A stretch of DNA of 64,000 nucleotides from CADEFD01 sp050187355 (GTDB lineage Bacteria > Acidobacteriota > Vicinamibacteria > Vicinamibacterales > UBA2999). The stretch lies in contig JBFWXO010000012.1 of NCBI GenBank assembly GCA_050187355.1, positions 1 to 64,000 of the forward strand, written 5' to 3'. Under the pieces are notes generated by a model, which was given only the letters and a program-made list of their open reading frames with translations, had not been told where the DNA came from and did not search any database. Position 1 is the stretch's first letter, and each line of letters begins with the position of its first letter. Positions 18,165-26,248 of this stretch are shown piece after piece. A program made the translations under genes and the position numbers.

Positions 18165-18294
18165 TGTCGGCCGGCCGACACGCCCGCGTGCGGCGCGCGG
18201 CCCGCCTCGAGGGAATCGGCCGGCAACAGCGCGTCAGGAGGACCTCCGGGCCGGCGCGGCCGCCCGGCACCATCCTTGCCGAAGGTGTGAGGGC

Positions 18295-18987
18295 ATGCCC
18301 GTCGTCCTCGCCCACCGCGGTAACGCGCGCGGCCCCGATCCGGCCGGCGAGAACCGCCTGCCCGCCATCGCCTCCGCGCTGGCGCGCGGCTGGGGCCTCG
18401 AGATCGACATCCGGCGCGCGGCCGACGGCCGCTTCTACGTCGCGCACGACCCGCAGCCCTCCGCCGACGTGATGCCCGCCGGCGCCGTCTGCGCCGCCCT
18501 GCGCCGGCATCCCCGCGCGGCCGTCGCGCTGAACCTGAAGGAACTCGGCGACGAGGCCGCGCTCCTGGCGTTCCTCGACGCCGAGGGCGTGACGCGCCAG
18601 GTGTGCCTGTTCGACATGGAGCTGCTCGAGCCGGTGCCCGGCGCGACCGCGCGCGCGCTGCGGGCGCTCCACCCGACGGTCGCACTGGCCGCCCGCGTGA
18701 GCGACCGGGACGAGCCGATCGTCCGCGCCCTCGCGGTGGAGGCCGCCGCCACCATCTGGCTCGACGAATTCGACGGCCCCTGGACCACGGCCGCCGACGT
18801 GGCCCGGCTGAAGCGGGCCGGACGCGTGGTGTGGGCCGTCTCGCCCGATCTCCACGGCCGCCCCCTGGCCGAGGCCGAGCGCCGGTGGCTCGACTTCCTG
18901 GCCTGGGGCGTGGACGGCATCTGCACCGACTATCCCGAGGCGCTCCAGGCCCGCCTGGACGCCGCCCGCCCTGGAGTGGCCGTGTGA
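18295..18987 (+). CDS. Glycerophosphodiester-phosphodiesterase-like TIM-barrel protein
   Basis: A 230-residue cytoplasmic protein with the GDPD fold. HRGN near the N terminus (H7-R8), E36 and D38 in LEIDIRR, and H51 in VAHDP match the metal/catalytic His-Glu-Asp-His set of glycerophosphodiesterases. The C terminus has the characteristic GVDGICTDYPE. GDPD-like enzymes in polysaccharide clusters may handle glycerophosphate substituents, but no substrate can be assigned here. GAGG lies two bases before the ATG. It opens the plus-strand glycan operon; its TGA overlaps the GTG of the next gene by three bases. Confidence 0.85.
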   Translation: MPVVLAHRGNARGPDPAGENRLPAIASALARGWGLEIDIRRAADGRFYVAHDPQPSADVMPAGAVCAALRRHPRAAVALNLKELGDEAALLAFLDAEGVTRQVCLFDMELLEPVPGATARALRALHPTVALAARVSDRDEPIVRALAVEAAATIWLDEFDGPWTTAADVARLKRAGRVVWAVSPDLHGRPLAEAERRWLDFLAWGVDGICTDYPEALQARLDAARPGVAV

Positions 18988-19355
18988 CCCATCAACGCCT
19001 GTCGGACATGATCGGCGGCTGGTTCGTCGGGGACTTCGAGCCCACGTGCCTCCGCACCGCGGCATGCGAGGTCGCGTGCAAGTCGTATCCCGCCGGGGCG
19101 CGGGAGTCCGCCCACGTGCACCGCGTGGCGACGGAGCTCACCGTGGTCGCCTCGGGCCGGGTCCGCATGGCCGGGCGCGAGTTCGCCGCCGGCGACATCG
19201 TCGTGCTCGCCCCGGGCGAGCCCAGCGACTTCGAGGCGCTCGAGCCCACGATCACGGTCGTGGTGAAGCTGCCGAGCGTGCGGGGCGACAAGTATCCCGC
19301 CGTGCTCGGAAGCCCGGCGGCCGGCGGCGGCGCCGGGCAGGAGGCGGAGCGATGA
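18984..19355 (+). CDS. Small cupin-fold protein
   Basis: A 123-residue single-domain cupin. The GTG at 18984 overlaps the previous stop (GTGTGA) and has GGAG five bases upstream; an ATG at 19008 is a less likely alternative. Cupin motif 1 is partly visible as SAHVHRVATELTVVASGRVRM, and motif 2 as GDIVVLAPGEPSDFEAL. The two His and one Glu could bind a metal. It may be a sugar-modifying (isomerase-like) or sensing protein acting with the GDPD-like and HAD genes. The stop overlaps the HAD start as ATGA. Confidence 0.7.
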   Translation: MTHQRLSDMIGGWFVGDFEPTCLRTAACEVACKSYPAGARESAHVHRVATELTVVASGRVRMAGREFAAGDIVVLAPGEPSDFEALEPTITVVVKLPSVRGDKYPAVLGSPAAGGGAGQEAER

Positions 19356-19996
19356 GCGGCATCCGCGCCGTGCTGTTCGATCTCGACGGCGTGCTCGTGG
19401 ACGCCACCGAGTGGCACTACGAGGCGCTGAACCGGGCGCTCGGGCTGTTCGGCTTCGACATCACCCGCTACGAGCACCTGTCGAGCTACAACGGCCTGCC
19501 CACGCGCAAGAAGCTCGAGATGCTGTCGGTGGAGAAGGGCCTCCCGGTGCCCATCCACACGATGCTGAACCGCCTGAAGCAGGTCTACACGCGCGACGAG
19601 ATCCTCACGAAGTGCCGGCCGGTCTTCGAGAAGGAATACATGCTCCACCGCCTGAAGCGCGAGGGCTACCGTTTGGCGTGCTGCTCGAACTCGATCCGCG
19701 AGACGCTCGAGCTGATGATCCGGCTCTCGGGCGTGGACCCGTGCTTCGAGTTCCTCATGAGCAACGAGGACGTCTCGGCGCCCAAGCCCGATCCCGAGGT
19801 CTACGTGAAGGCGATGGCCCGGCTCGGCCTGCCGCCCGCCGCCGTCCTCATCGTCGAGGACGCCCCCCACGGCATCGAGGCCGCCCGGCGCTCGGGCGCC
19901 CACGTGTGTCCCGTGGGCGGGTTCGGCGACGTCGACTACTTCCGCATCCGCGCGGCCATCGACCGCGCCGATCGCGAGACGAGGCTCGTCGCATGA
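19352..19996 (+). CDS. HAD-family hydrolase, beta-phosphoglucomutase-like
   Basis: A 214-residue HAD enzyme. Motif I FDLDGVLVDA carries both catalytic aspartates, motif II is CCSNS, motif III the Lys in SAPKPDPEVY, and motif IV is VEDAPHGIEAA. The cap domain after motif I is of the alpha-helical beta-PGM/phosphatase class. It probably dephosphorylates a sugar phosphate in the glycan pathway encoded here. The start codon is in ATGA overlap with the cupin gene and its own stop overlaps the next start, so translation is coupled. Confidence 0.85.
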   Translation: MSGIRAVLFDLDGVLVDATEWHYEALNRALGLFGFDITRYEHLSSYNGLPTRKKLEMLSVEKGLPVPIHTMLNRLKQVYTRDEILTKCRPVFEKEYMLHRLKREGYRLACCSNSIRETLELMIRLSGVDPCFEFLMSNEDVSAPKPDPEVYVKAMARLGLPPAAVLIVEDAPHGIEAARRSGAHVCPVGGFGDVDYFRIRAAIDRADRETRLVA

Positions 19997-20745
19997 CCCG
20001 CATCGTGGTGCCCATGGGCGGCGACGGCCGCCAGTTCGTGGAGCGCGGCTACACGTTCCCCAAGCCCCTGGTCGAGGTCGCCGGGCAGCCGCTCGTCGAG
20101 CTGGTCGTGCGCAACCTGACCCCCGCCGAGCCGCACCAGTTCGTCTTCATCTGCCGCGCCGAGCACGTCCAGAAGTACGCGCTGGGCGACGTCCTGCGCC
20201 TCGTCGCGCCGGGCTGCACCATCGTCACGATGGCCAAGCCGACGGCCGGCGCGCTCTGCAGCGTGCTCCTCGGCATGGAACACCTGGCCCACGACGACGA
20301 GCTCGTGATCGCCAACGCGGACCAGTGGATCGACGTGCCCATCGACCGCTTCCTGGCGGCGGCGCGGACCGGCGGCTGGGACGGCGGGATCATGACGTTC
20401 CCGAACACGCACCCGCGCTGGTCCTACGCCCGCATCGAGGACGGGCGGGTGGTGGCCGTGGCCGAGAAGCAGCCCATCAGCCGCCACGCCACGGTGGGCA
20501 TCTACTACTTCCGCCGCGGCGCCGACTTCGTCTCGGCCGCCGAGCGGATGCTGCTCAAGAACGCCTCGGTGGCCGGCGAGTTCTACGTCGCGCCCGTCTT
20601 CAACGAGCTCGTCCTCGACGGCAGGACCGTCGGGCACTTCCCCATCGGCGCCGCCGAGATGCACGGCCTCGGCACGCCGGAGGAAGTGGAGCGCTTCCAG
20701 GCCCGGGCCTACGTGTCCGCGCCCTTCGCCCCGCCGCCATGCTGA
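19993..20745 (+). CDS. Sugar nucleotidyltransferase, copy 1 of a tandem pair
   Basis: A 250-residue GT-A-fold nucleotidyltransferase. The N terminus has the NTP-binding loop (VVPMGGDGRQF) and the FPKPLVEVAG motif. A central ANADQWIDVPID is probably the metal-binding DxD-like region, and GEFYVAPVFNEL lies near the C terminus. It resembles LicC/RfbA-type transferases found in capsule loci and should activate a sugar or polyol phosphate. The glycine loop reads GGDGRQF, whereas the paralogue has the commoner GRGSRF. The gene overlaps the HAD gene by four bases and the next gene by seven. Confidence 0.82.
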   Translation: MTRIVVPMGGDGRQFVERGYTFPKPLVEVAGQPLVELVVRNLTPAEPHQFVFICRAEHVQKYALGDVLRLVAPGCTIVTMAKPTAGALCSVLLGMEHLAHDDELVIANADQWIDVPIDRFLAAARTGGWDGGIMTFPNTHPRWSYARIEDGRVVAVAEKQPISRHATVGIYYFRRGADFVSAAERMLLKNASVAGEFYVAPVFNELVLDGRTVGHFPIGAAEMHGLGTPEEVERFQARAYVSAPFAPPPC

Positions 20746-21488
20746 ACATCGTCCTCCCGATCGCCGGGCGCGGCAGCCGCTTCTCGGACGCCGGCTACCG
20801 CCTGCCCAAGCCCCTCATCCCCGTCCACGGCATTCCCATGATCGAGGCCGTGGTGCGCAACGTCCGCCCAAGGTCGCCGCACCGGTTCATCGTGATCGCG
20901 CTCCGGGCCCACCTCGACCACCTCGGCATGCGGGACGCGATCGAGCGCGCGGCCCCGGGCGCCGTCGTCGTCCCGGTGGACGCCGTCACCGAGGGCGCCG
21001 CGTGCACGGTGCTCCTGGCGCGCGAGCACATCGACTCCGACGCGCCGCTGATGCTGGCCAACAGCGACCAGTGGGTGGACGTCGACATCGACGAGTACCT
21101 CGCGGCGATGGAGGGCGCGCGCGCCGACGGCCTCATCATGACCATGTCGGCCGACGACCCGAAGTGGTCGTTCGTCGGCCTCACCGAGGACGGCTTCGTG
21201 ACGCGCGTCGTCGAGAAGGAAGTCATCTCGCGCGAGGCCACGGTGGGCATCTACAACTTCCGGCGCGGCGCCGACTTCGTCCGCGCCGCCGAGGCCATGA
21301 TCGCCAGGAACCTGCGGGTGAACGGCGAGTTCTACGTCGCGCCCGTCTACAACGAGCTCATCGCCGAGGGCGCGCGCATCGCCGTCCACAACGTGGGCCG
21401 CGAGGGGGCGGGGATGTACGGCCTCGGCATCCCCTCGGATCTCGAGCGCTTCCTCGCCGACCCCGTCTCGCTGAAGGCCGTGGCCTGA
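20739..21488 (+). CDS. Sugar nucleotidyltransferase, copy 2 of a tandem pair
   Basis: A 249-residue paralogue of the preceding gene. It has a canonical loop (LPIAGRGSRFSDAGY), LPKPLIPVHG, ANSDQWVDVDIDEY, ATVGIYNFRRGADFV and GEFYVAPVYNEL. The last two blocks are almost identical in the two neighbours, so the pair arose by tandem duplication and then diverged. Two activated precursors, or a heteromeric enzyme, are both possible. Its ATG lies seven bases inside the end of copy 1. Confidence 0.85.
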   Translation: MLNIVLPIAGRGSRFSDAGYRLPKPLIPVHGIPMIEAVVRNVRPRSPHRFIVIALRAHLDHLGMRDAIERAAPGAVVVPVDAVTEGAACTVLLAREHIDSDAPLMLANSDQWVDVDIDEYLAAMEGARADGLIMTMSADDPKWSFVGLTEDGFVTRVVEKEVISREATVGIYNFRRGADFVRAAEAMIARNLRVNGEFYVAPVYNELIAEGARIAVHNVGREGAGMYGLGIPSDLERFLADPVSLKAVA

Positions 21489-21502
21489 CCGGCGCCTCCG
21501 CC

Positions 21503-22825
21503 ATGAGCGCTCCGCACGCCCACGACTCCGCCGGCGCGCCCGGGCCCCCGGACGCCGCCTGGCCGCTCACCCGCCGGCGCCTCGACGACGCGCAGCGGGC
21601 GCTCTTCGATCGGCGCATGCGGATCATCGGCTGGGGCACGGGCAGCGTCTTCGACTACTTCCAGCGGCGCTTTCCAGTCCGCCTCGACTACCTCGTCGAC
21701 AACGACGCCACGCGCTGGGGCCGGACCCGCCAGGGCGTGACGATCCAGCCGCCGTCGGCGCTGGCGGGCGAATCCGGCCGGGACGCCCTGGTCATCGTGT
21801 ATTCGAGCGCCTGGCCGGAGATCCAGCGCCAGCTCGCCACCCTGTCGGACGTGCCCTCGCTGCCGGCCAGCGCGGCCTTCGCCGACGCGCCGGTGCGCGC
21901 CACGCTCGCCGCGGCCGACCTGCTCGCCGCGGACGCCCCGCGCCGCGAGGGGCGCGAGCGCCGGGACGCGATCGTCGTGCAGGGGCCGGTCGTGCCGTAC
22001 ACGACCGCGTACGTGGTCCGCGCGATGAGCGCTCGCCACCCCGACGCCCAGATCGTGCTCTCCACGTGGGACGACACGCCGCCGGCGGCGCTCGAGGCCG
22101 TCGCGCCGTGGACGGACGACGTGGTCCTCGGCCCGCGTCCCGCGAATCCCGGCATCCAGAACCGGAACCTGCAGATCGCGTCCACGCGCGCCGGCATCGC
22201 GCGGGCGATCGCGCGCGGCGCCCGGACCATCCTCAAGACGCGGAGCGACCTGGCGGTGCTGCAGCCCGAGGTGTTCCGGCAGGCGCAGTGGTGGTGCGCG
22301 CGCCTCGACGCGTCGGCCGCCAGGCAGCTCGGGCAGCGCGGCCGCCTCGTGGTGCCCTCGAGCTACACGCGGAAGTACATGCTCTACCACCCCTCGGACC
22401 TGGTGATGCTGGGCGCGGCGGAGGACCTGGAGCGCTACTGGTCGGCCCCGTTCGACGACCGCACCGGGTCGCTCCTGGCGGCCGAATGGCTCGACCAGCC
22501 GCTGGCCCAGGTGAACCTGGCCGGCAATCCAACGGAGAGCTACCTGGGCCTGGCCTTCTGCCGCGCGCTCGGCCGGCCGATCGCGGGGACGCTCGACGAC
22601 AGCTGGGCGTTCTATCGCGACTCGTTCGCGGTGGTGGATCACGCCTGGCTCGATCTGCTGTGGTGCAAGCACCTGGCCGTGCCCGACACCGCGCTCACCG
22701 ACGACGTCCGCGAGACCGTGACGCAGGCCTTCTGGCAGCGCCTGCAGCTGGATCCGGCCCCGCCGGCCACGCGCCTCGATCCGTACGGGCTGGCGCTGCG
22801 CGCCCTCACGGAGGCCGCCGCATGA
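21503..22825 (+). CDS. WavE-type LPS/glycan synthesis protein with N-terminal Rossmann module
   Basis: A 440-residue protein in two parts. Residues ~30-130 form a small Rossmann-like module (IIGWGTGSVFDYF; YLVDNDATRWGRTR; GVTIQPPSAL). Residues ~155-420 match the WavE family of lipopolysaccharide-core/glycan enzymes: AIVVQGPVVPYTTAYVVRA, IVLSTWDD, NRNLQIASTRAGI, KTRSDL. WavE proteins are glycosyltransferase-like. The same Rossmann module occurs alone two genes downstream. The gene lies 14 bases after the nucleotidyltransferase pair and overlaps the methyltransferase start (ATGA). Confidence 0.82.
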   Translation: MSAPHAHDSAGAPGPPDAAWPLTRRRLDDAQRALFDRRMRIIGWGTGSVFDYFQRRFPVRLDYLVDNDATRWGRTRQGVTIQPPSALAGESGRDALVIVYSSAWPEIQRQLATLSDVPSLPASAAFADAPVRATLAAADLLAADAPRREGRERRDAIVVQGPVVPYTTAYVVRAMSARHPDAQIVLSTWDDTPPAALEAVAPWTDDVVLGPRPANPGIQNRNLQIASTRAGIARAIARGARTILKTRSDLAVLQPEVFRQAQWWCARLDASAARQLGQRGRLVVPSSYTRKYMLYHPSDLVMLGAAEDLERYWSAPFDDRTGSLLAAEWLDQPLAQVNLAGNPTESYLGLAFCRALGRPIAGTLDDSWAFYRDSFAVVDHAWLDLLWCKHLAVPDTALTDDVRETVTQAFWQRLQLDPAPPATRLDPYGLALRALTEAAA

Positions 22826-23478
22826 GCCCGGCCACGCCGGCCCCCTGGGTGGCCCAGCGCTTCACCCGCCATTACGACGACTGGCGCGCGCGCCGGGTCG
22901 CGGCGATCCGCGGCCACTACGGCGACGCGTTCTTCCGGGGCCGCACGCTGCTCGAACTCGGCTGCGGCTACGGCGACCTCGGCGCGGCGTTCCTGGCCCT
23001 CGGCGCCGAGGTCTGCTGCGCCGACGCACGCGAGGAGCACCTCGAGGTGGCCCGCGCCCGCCATCCCGGGCTCCGCACGGTGCGCGCCGACCTGAACACC
23101 GACTGGCCCTTCGGCCGCGTCGACGTGATCTTCCACCTCGGGCTGCTCTACCACCTGGAGCCCACGCACGAGAGCCTCCGGCGGGCCTGCCGGTCGGCGC
23201 CGGTGGTCGTGGTGGAGACCGAGGTCTGCGATTCGCCGTCGCCCGACGCGGTGGTCCCCGCCGACGAAGCGGGCTACGACCAGGCGATCGACGGCCGCGG
23301 GTGCCGGCCGTCGGCGGCCCGCGTCGAGCGGGTGCTCGCGGAGGAAGGGTTCACGTGGACGCGGGTGGCCGATGCCCGCTGCAACTCGGGGATCCACGTG
23401 TACGACTGGGAGGAGACCGGCTCGGGGCGCGTGGGCCACGGACAGCGCCGGTTCTGGTTCACGGAGCGCCGCGTATGA
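22822..23478 (+). CDS. Class I SAM-dependent methyltransferase
   Basis: A 218-residue cytoplasmic enzyme with the seven-strand methyltransferase fold: motif I LLELGCGYGDLG, an acidic strand-2 end (VCCADAREEHL), and motif IV-like DVIFHLGLLYHLEP. The family methylates small molecules or glycans; its acceptor cannot be read from sequence. A Tyr/Arg-rich N terminus (FTRHYDDWRARR) is usual for sugar-cluster methyltransferases. It overlaps its neighbours on both sides by ATGA, so it belongs to the glycan operon. Confidence 0.85.
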   Translation: MSPATPAPWVAQRFTRHYDDWRARRVAAIRGHYGDAFFRGRTLLELGCGYGDLGAAFLALGAEVCCADAREEHLEVARARHPGLRTVRADLNTDWPFGRVDVIFHLGLLYHLEPTHESLRRACRSAPVVVVETEVCDSPSPDAVVPADEAGYDQAIDGRGCRPSAARVERVLAEEGFTWTRVADARCNSGIHVYDWEETGSGRVGHGQRRFWFTERRV

Positions 23479-23963
23479 GATCCACCTCGAGCGCCGGGGC
23501 GCCGGTGCGCTTCGACGGCCCCGGGGGCCGCCTGCTCGGCCGCCTGCTGCAACTGCCCTTCGTGCGCTATCACCGCGTCCAGCTCGGCTTCGTCGAGACG
23601 CCGGCGGAGTACGAGGCCTTCCTGCGCGACGTCGTCGGGCCGCGCCTCGACGCCCGGCCCGGGCGGCTGGGCATCTTCGGCGTGGGCGCCCACACCGATC
23701 TGGTGCTGCGCGTCCTCCCGGACCTGGCGGCCCGCCTCCACTGCTTCACCGACAACAACGCCGTGCACTGGCGCCGCCTGCGCCACGGCGTGACGGTGCT
23801 GCCGCCGGAGGACGCGGCGCGCGAGTGCGACGTGTTCTTCCTCTCCACCGCCGTCTACCAGCGCGTGCTGGAGGCCGACCTTCGGCGGCTGGGCTTCCAC
23901 GGGCCGATCGTCGCCATGGACGACGTCGTCCCGCCCGCGTGGTTCCTCGGGAGGGCGGCATGA
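23475..23963 (+). CDS. Stand-alone Rossmann module, paralogous to the WavE N-terminal domain
   Basis: A 162-residue protein. After ~60 residues of helical N terminus it has LGIFGVGAHTDLVLR, CFTDNNAVHWRRLRHGVTVLPPED and CDVFFLSTAVYQ. The pattern D-N-x-A-x-x-W-x-R-x-R-x-G-V-T-x-x-P-P is shared with the first domain of the WavE-type protein two genes upstream. The fold resembles the nucleotide-binding domain attached to some glycan methyltransferases and acyltransferases. No catalytic residues stand out. It could be a binding subunit or a domain split from a neighbouring enzyme. Confidence 0.6.
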   Translation: MRSTSSAGAPVRFDGPGGRLLGRLLQLPFVRYHRVQLGFVETPAEYEAFLRDVVGPRLDARPGRLGIFGVGAHTDLVLRVLPDLAARLHCFTDNNAVHWRRLRHGVTVLPPEDAARECDVFFLSTAVYQRVLEADLRRLGFHGPIVAMDDVVPPAWFLGRAA

Positions 23964-26248
23964 TCCCGATGAGCGTGGTCGTGCCCACGCACGGCCGGAC
24001 CGATCTGTTCCTGGAGACCCTCGAGAGCCTCCGTCGCCAGACGCTCGAGGACTTCGAGCTCGTGGTCAGCGACGACTCGGCCGAGGCCGGCGATCGGGTG
24101 GCGATCGCGGACGCCGTCGAGGGCTACGCGCGGAGAACCGGCCGGCCGGCCCGCTACCTCTTCACGGCGCCCCGCCTCGGCCAGGCCCGCAACACCAACC
24201 AGGGCCTCGGGGCCGCGCGCGGCGCGTTCGTCCGCATCCTGCACAGCGACGACCTCCTCGCCCCCCGGGCGCTCGAGGCGGAACTGGGCCTCCTGCGGGA
24301 CCCGCGGCTGGGCCTCCGGATGCTCTTCCACCACGTCGAGCCATTCCGGACGGCGCCGCGCTTCGCGGCCACGCCGGCGCTGACGCTCGTGCAGCCGTCG
24401 CTGCTCGCGCGCTCGATGCTCCACTCCGGGACGCCGCTGCCCTCGGCCACCGTCGTCGCCCGGGAGCTCCTCGACGCCATCGGCGGCGGCATGCGCGAGG
24501 ACTTCGACTTCCTGTGCGACTGGGACTACGCGCTCCGGTTCGTGGTGGCCGAACATCGGCGCCACGGCTTCATCGGCCTCGTCAGCCCGGGCTACGTCGG
24601 CTGGCGCCTGCACGGCGACAGCACCACCGGCCGCCTGTGGCACCGCCACTTCCTGGAGCACGAGCAGCTGATGGCGGAGCTGGCCGCCGATCCCGCGCTC
24701 GCCGAGTCGCTCATCGGCGACGCCGGCACCCGGGACGGCTTCTTCGCCACGGCCGTGCGCTACCGCTACCGCCGGCTCGGCGCCGACGTCCGCGGCATGA
24801 CGGCGCGGCAGCTCGTCGCCGCCGTGCCCCGCCTCCTCCGGTGTCTCGCGTCGCCCGCGTCGCTTCGCGCGAGGCTCACGCCCGCGCCATGGACGCCCCT
24901 CGGCAGCCGCCGCTACCCCGCGCTCGTCGTGCCCGCCGAGGTCACGCCCGCTCACGTCGAGCGCCCCAGGCCCCACGCGTTCGTCGAACCCCGGCAGGGC
25001 CTCCGCTTCGTGGCGTCGGCCTACGCCTCGGCTGCCATCATCGGCTGGGCGAAGCGGCACGCCGCGCGCCAGGGCGCGCGGCCGATGGCGGTGGACAGCC
25101 AGGCGCCCGAGGCCCAGGGCCTCACGGCGGCCGGCCGCACGCTCGAGATCCGGCCCACGATGGCGGGGCAGCCGGCGGAACGCGGACGCGTGCTCGTGCT
25201 GACCGAATACAACAACACGATGAACCTGTGGCCGCTCAGGCACCTGGTGGCGGACGCCGGGACGGTCGTGGTGACGGCCGTGAACGGCAACGCGTTCGCC
25301 GAGCTGGTGCTCCACCAGGCGCTGAAGTTCGTCGCCGAGGACGCCGTGGTCGAGGTGCCGATCACCGACAACCAGCACCTCACCAGCTTCGGCTTCAAGG
25401 CCCTCATCGACCGCGTCGCCCCGGGCGAGTTCACCTGGGAGGCCCAGGCGAAGGCCGGCCCCGTGCACCACGTGCTGCGCTACCGCCGGCGCCGGCCCGC
25501 GCACGCGACCGTCGCGGCGCCGCACACCGGCTGGACCTTCGGCCTGCTCACGACAGGGGCCCGCCTGGAGAACGTCGAGCGCTACGTGGACTCGATCGCG
25601 GCCTTCTGCGACGAGCCCCACGAGATCCTCATCGTCTCGCCGGTGGACCTGGGCGCGATCGCCCGGCGTCCCAACGTCCGGGTCCTGCCCTTCGCCGAGC
25701 GCGACGAGCTGGGCTGGATCACGCGCAAGAAGAACCTCATCTGCGAGCAGGCGCGCTACTCCGACATCCTCGTCTGCCACGATCGCTTCTCGCTCACGCC
25801 GGACTTCTGCCGCGACTTCGCCGCCTGGGGCTACGCCTACGGCCTCGCGGCGGTGCGCGTGCGGCTGCCCGACGGTTCGCGCGGCCTCGACTGGGCCGTC
25901 GTCAGCAGCCAGAACCACGTGTGGTCGAGCGGCGGACTGCTCGACTACCGGGCCTACTCGCAGTACGCCTACAACCCGGGCGGCGCCACCGTGATCCGGC
26001 GGGCGTACTGGGCCGACTTCCCCTGGAACGAGAACCTCTTCTGGAACGAGCACGAGGACGTCGAGCTCTGCCGCCGCGTGCAGCGCGCCGGCGGCCTCGT
26101 CGCCCTCGCCGGCGCGACGCTGGTCGCCGCCGAGGACCGGTGGGTCCGCCAGAACCCGCTCATCCCCTACTGCGACCAGAACGAAGTGCTGTACGGCCGG
26201 CCGGTCGGCGAACAGCGCATCCACTTCCTGGCCCGGAGCGCCGCATGA
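23960..26248 (+). CDS. Two-domain glycosyltransferase (GT2 plus second GT-A-like domain)
   Basis: A 762-residue protein. The N-terminal GT2 domain (about 1-250) has VVVPTHGRTDLF, LVVSDDSA, LGQARNTNQGL and the metal motif LHSDDLL. After a helical segment, a linker domain (about 390-510) contains LTEYNNTMNLWP and ITDNQHLTSFGF. The C-terminal domain (about 525-760) is a second GT-A-like fold with WTFGLLTTGARLENVERY, ITRKKNLI, LVCHDRFSLT and NEHEDVELCRR. Two active domains could add alternating sugars or polymerise a repeat; only the first has a clear DxD-type motif. It overlaps the genes on both sides by four bases. Confidence 0.8.
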   Translation: MIPMSVVVPTHGRTDLFLETLESLRRQTLEDFELVVSDDSAEAGDRVAIADAVEGYARRTGRPARYLFTAPRLGQARNTNQGLGAARGAFVRILHSDDLLAPRALEAELGLLRDPRLGLRMLFHHVEPFRTAPRFAATPALTLVQPSLLARSMLHSGTPLPSATVVARELLDAIGGGMREDFDFLCDWDYALRFVVAEHRRHGFIGLVSPGYVGWRLHGDSTTGRLWHRHFLEHEQLMAELAADPALAESLIGDAGTRDGFFATAVRYRYRRLGADVRGMTARQLVAAVPRLLRCLASPASLRARLTPAPWTPLGSRRYPALVVPAEVTPAHVERPRPHAFVEPRQGLRFVASAYASAAIIGWAKRHAARQGARPMAVDSQAPEAQGLTAAGRTLEIRPTMAGQPAERGRVLVLTEYNNTMNLWPLRHLVADAGTVVVTAVNGNAFAELVLHQALKFVAEDAVVEVPITDNQHLTSFGFKALIDRVAPGEFTWEAQAKAGPVHHVLRYRRRRPAHATVAAPHTGWTFGLLTTGARLENVERYVDSIAAFCDEPHEILIVSPVDLGAIARRPNVRVLPFAERDELGWITRKKNLICEQARYSDILVCHDRFSLTPDFCRDFAAWGYAYGLAAVRVRLPDGSRGLDWAVVSSQNHVWSSGGLLDYRAYSQYAYNPGGATVIRRAYWADFPWNENLFWNEHEDVELCRRVQRAGGLVALAGATLVAAEDRWVRQNPLIPYCDQNEVLYGRPVGEQRIHFLARSAA

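Larger units (their letters stand above)
17945..18294. other. 350-base divergent intergenic region between motA and the plus-strand glycan operon
   Basis: No convincing gene is present. It contains the sigma28-like promoter for motA (18071-18097, minus strand). A weaker sigma54-like GG-N10-GC element lies at 18149-18164 on the plus strand (TGGCGCG-N4-TCGCG), about 130 bases before the GDPD-like start. A weak open frame from 18164 on the plus strand overlaps the GDPD-like gene and is judged spurious. Confidence 0.6.

Noticed and set aside
18164..18472. Possible small gene upstream of and overlapping the GDPD-like gene
   Set aside because: Arg/Ser/Pro-rich, no ribosome site, and it overlaps 178 bases of a well-supported gene in another frame.
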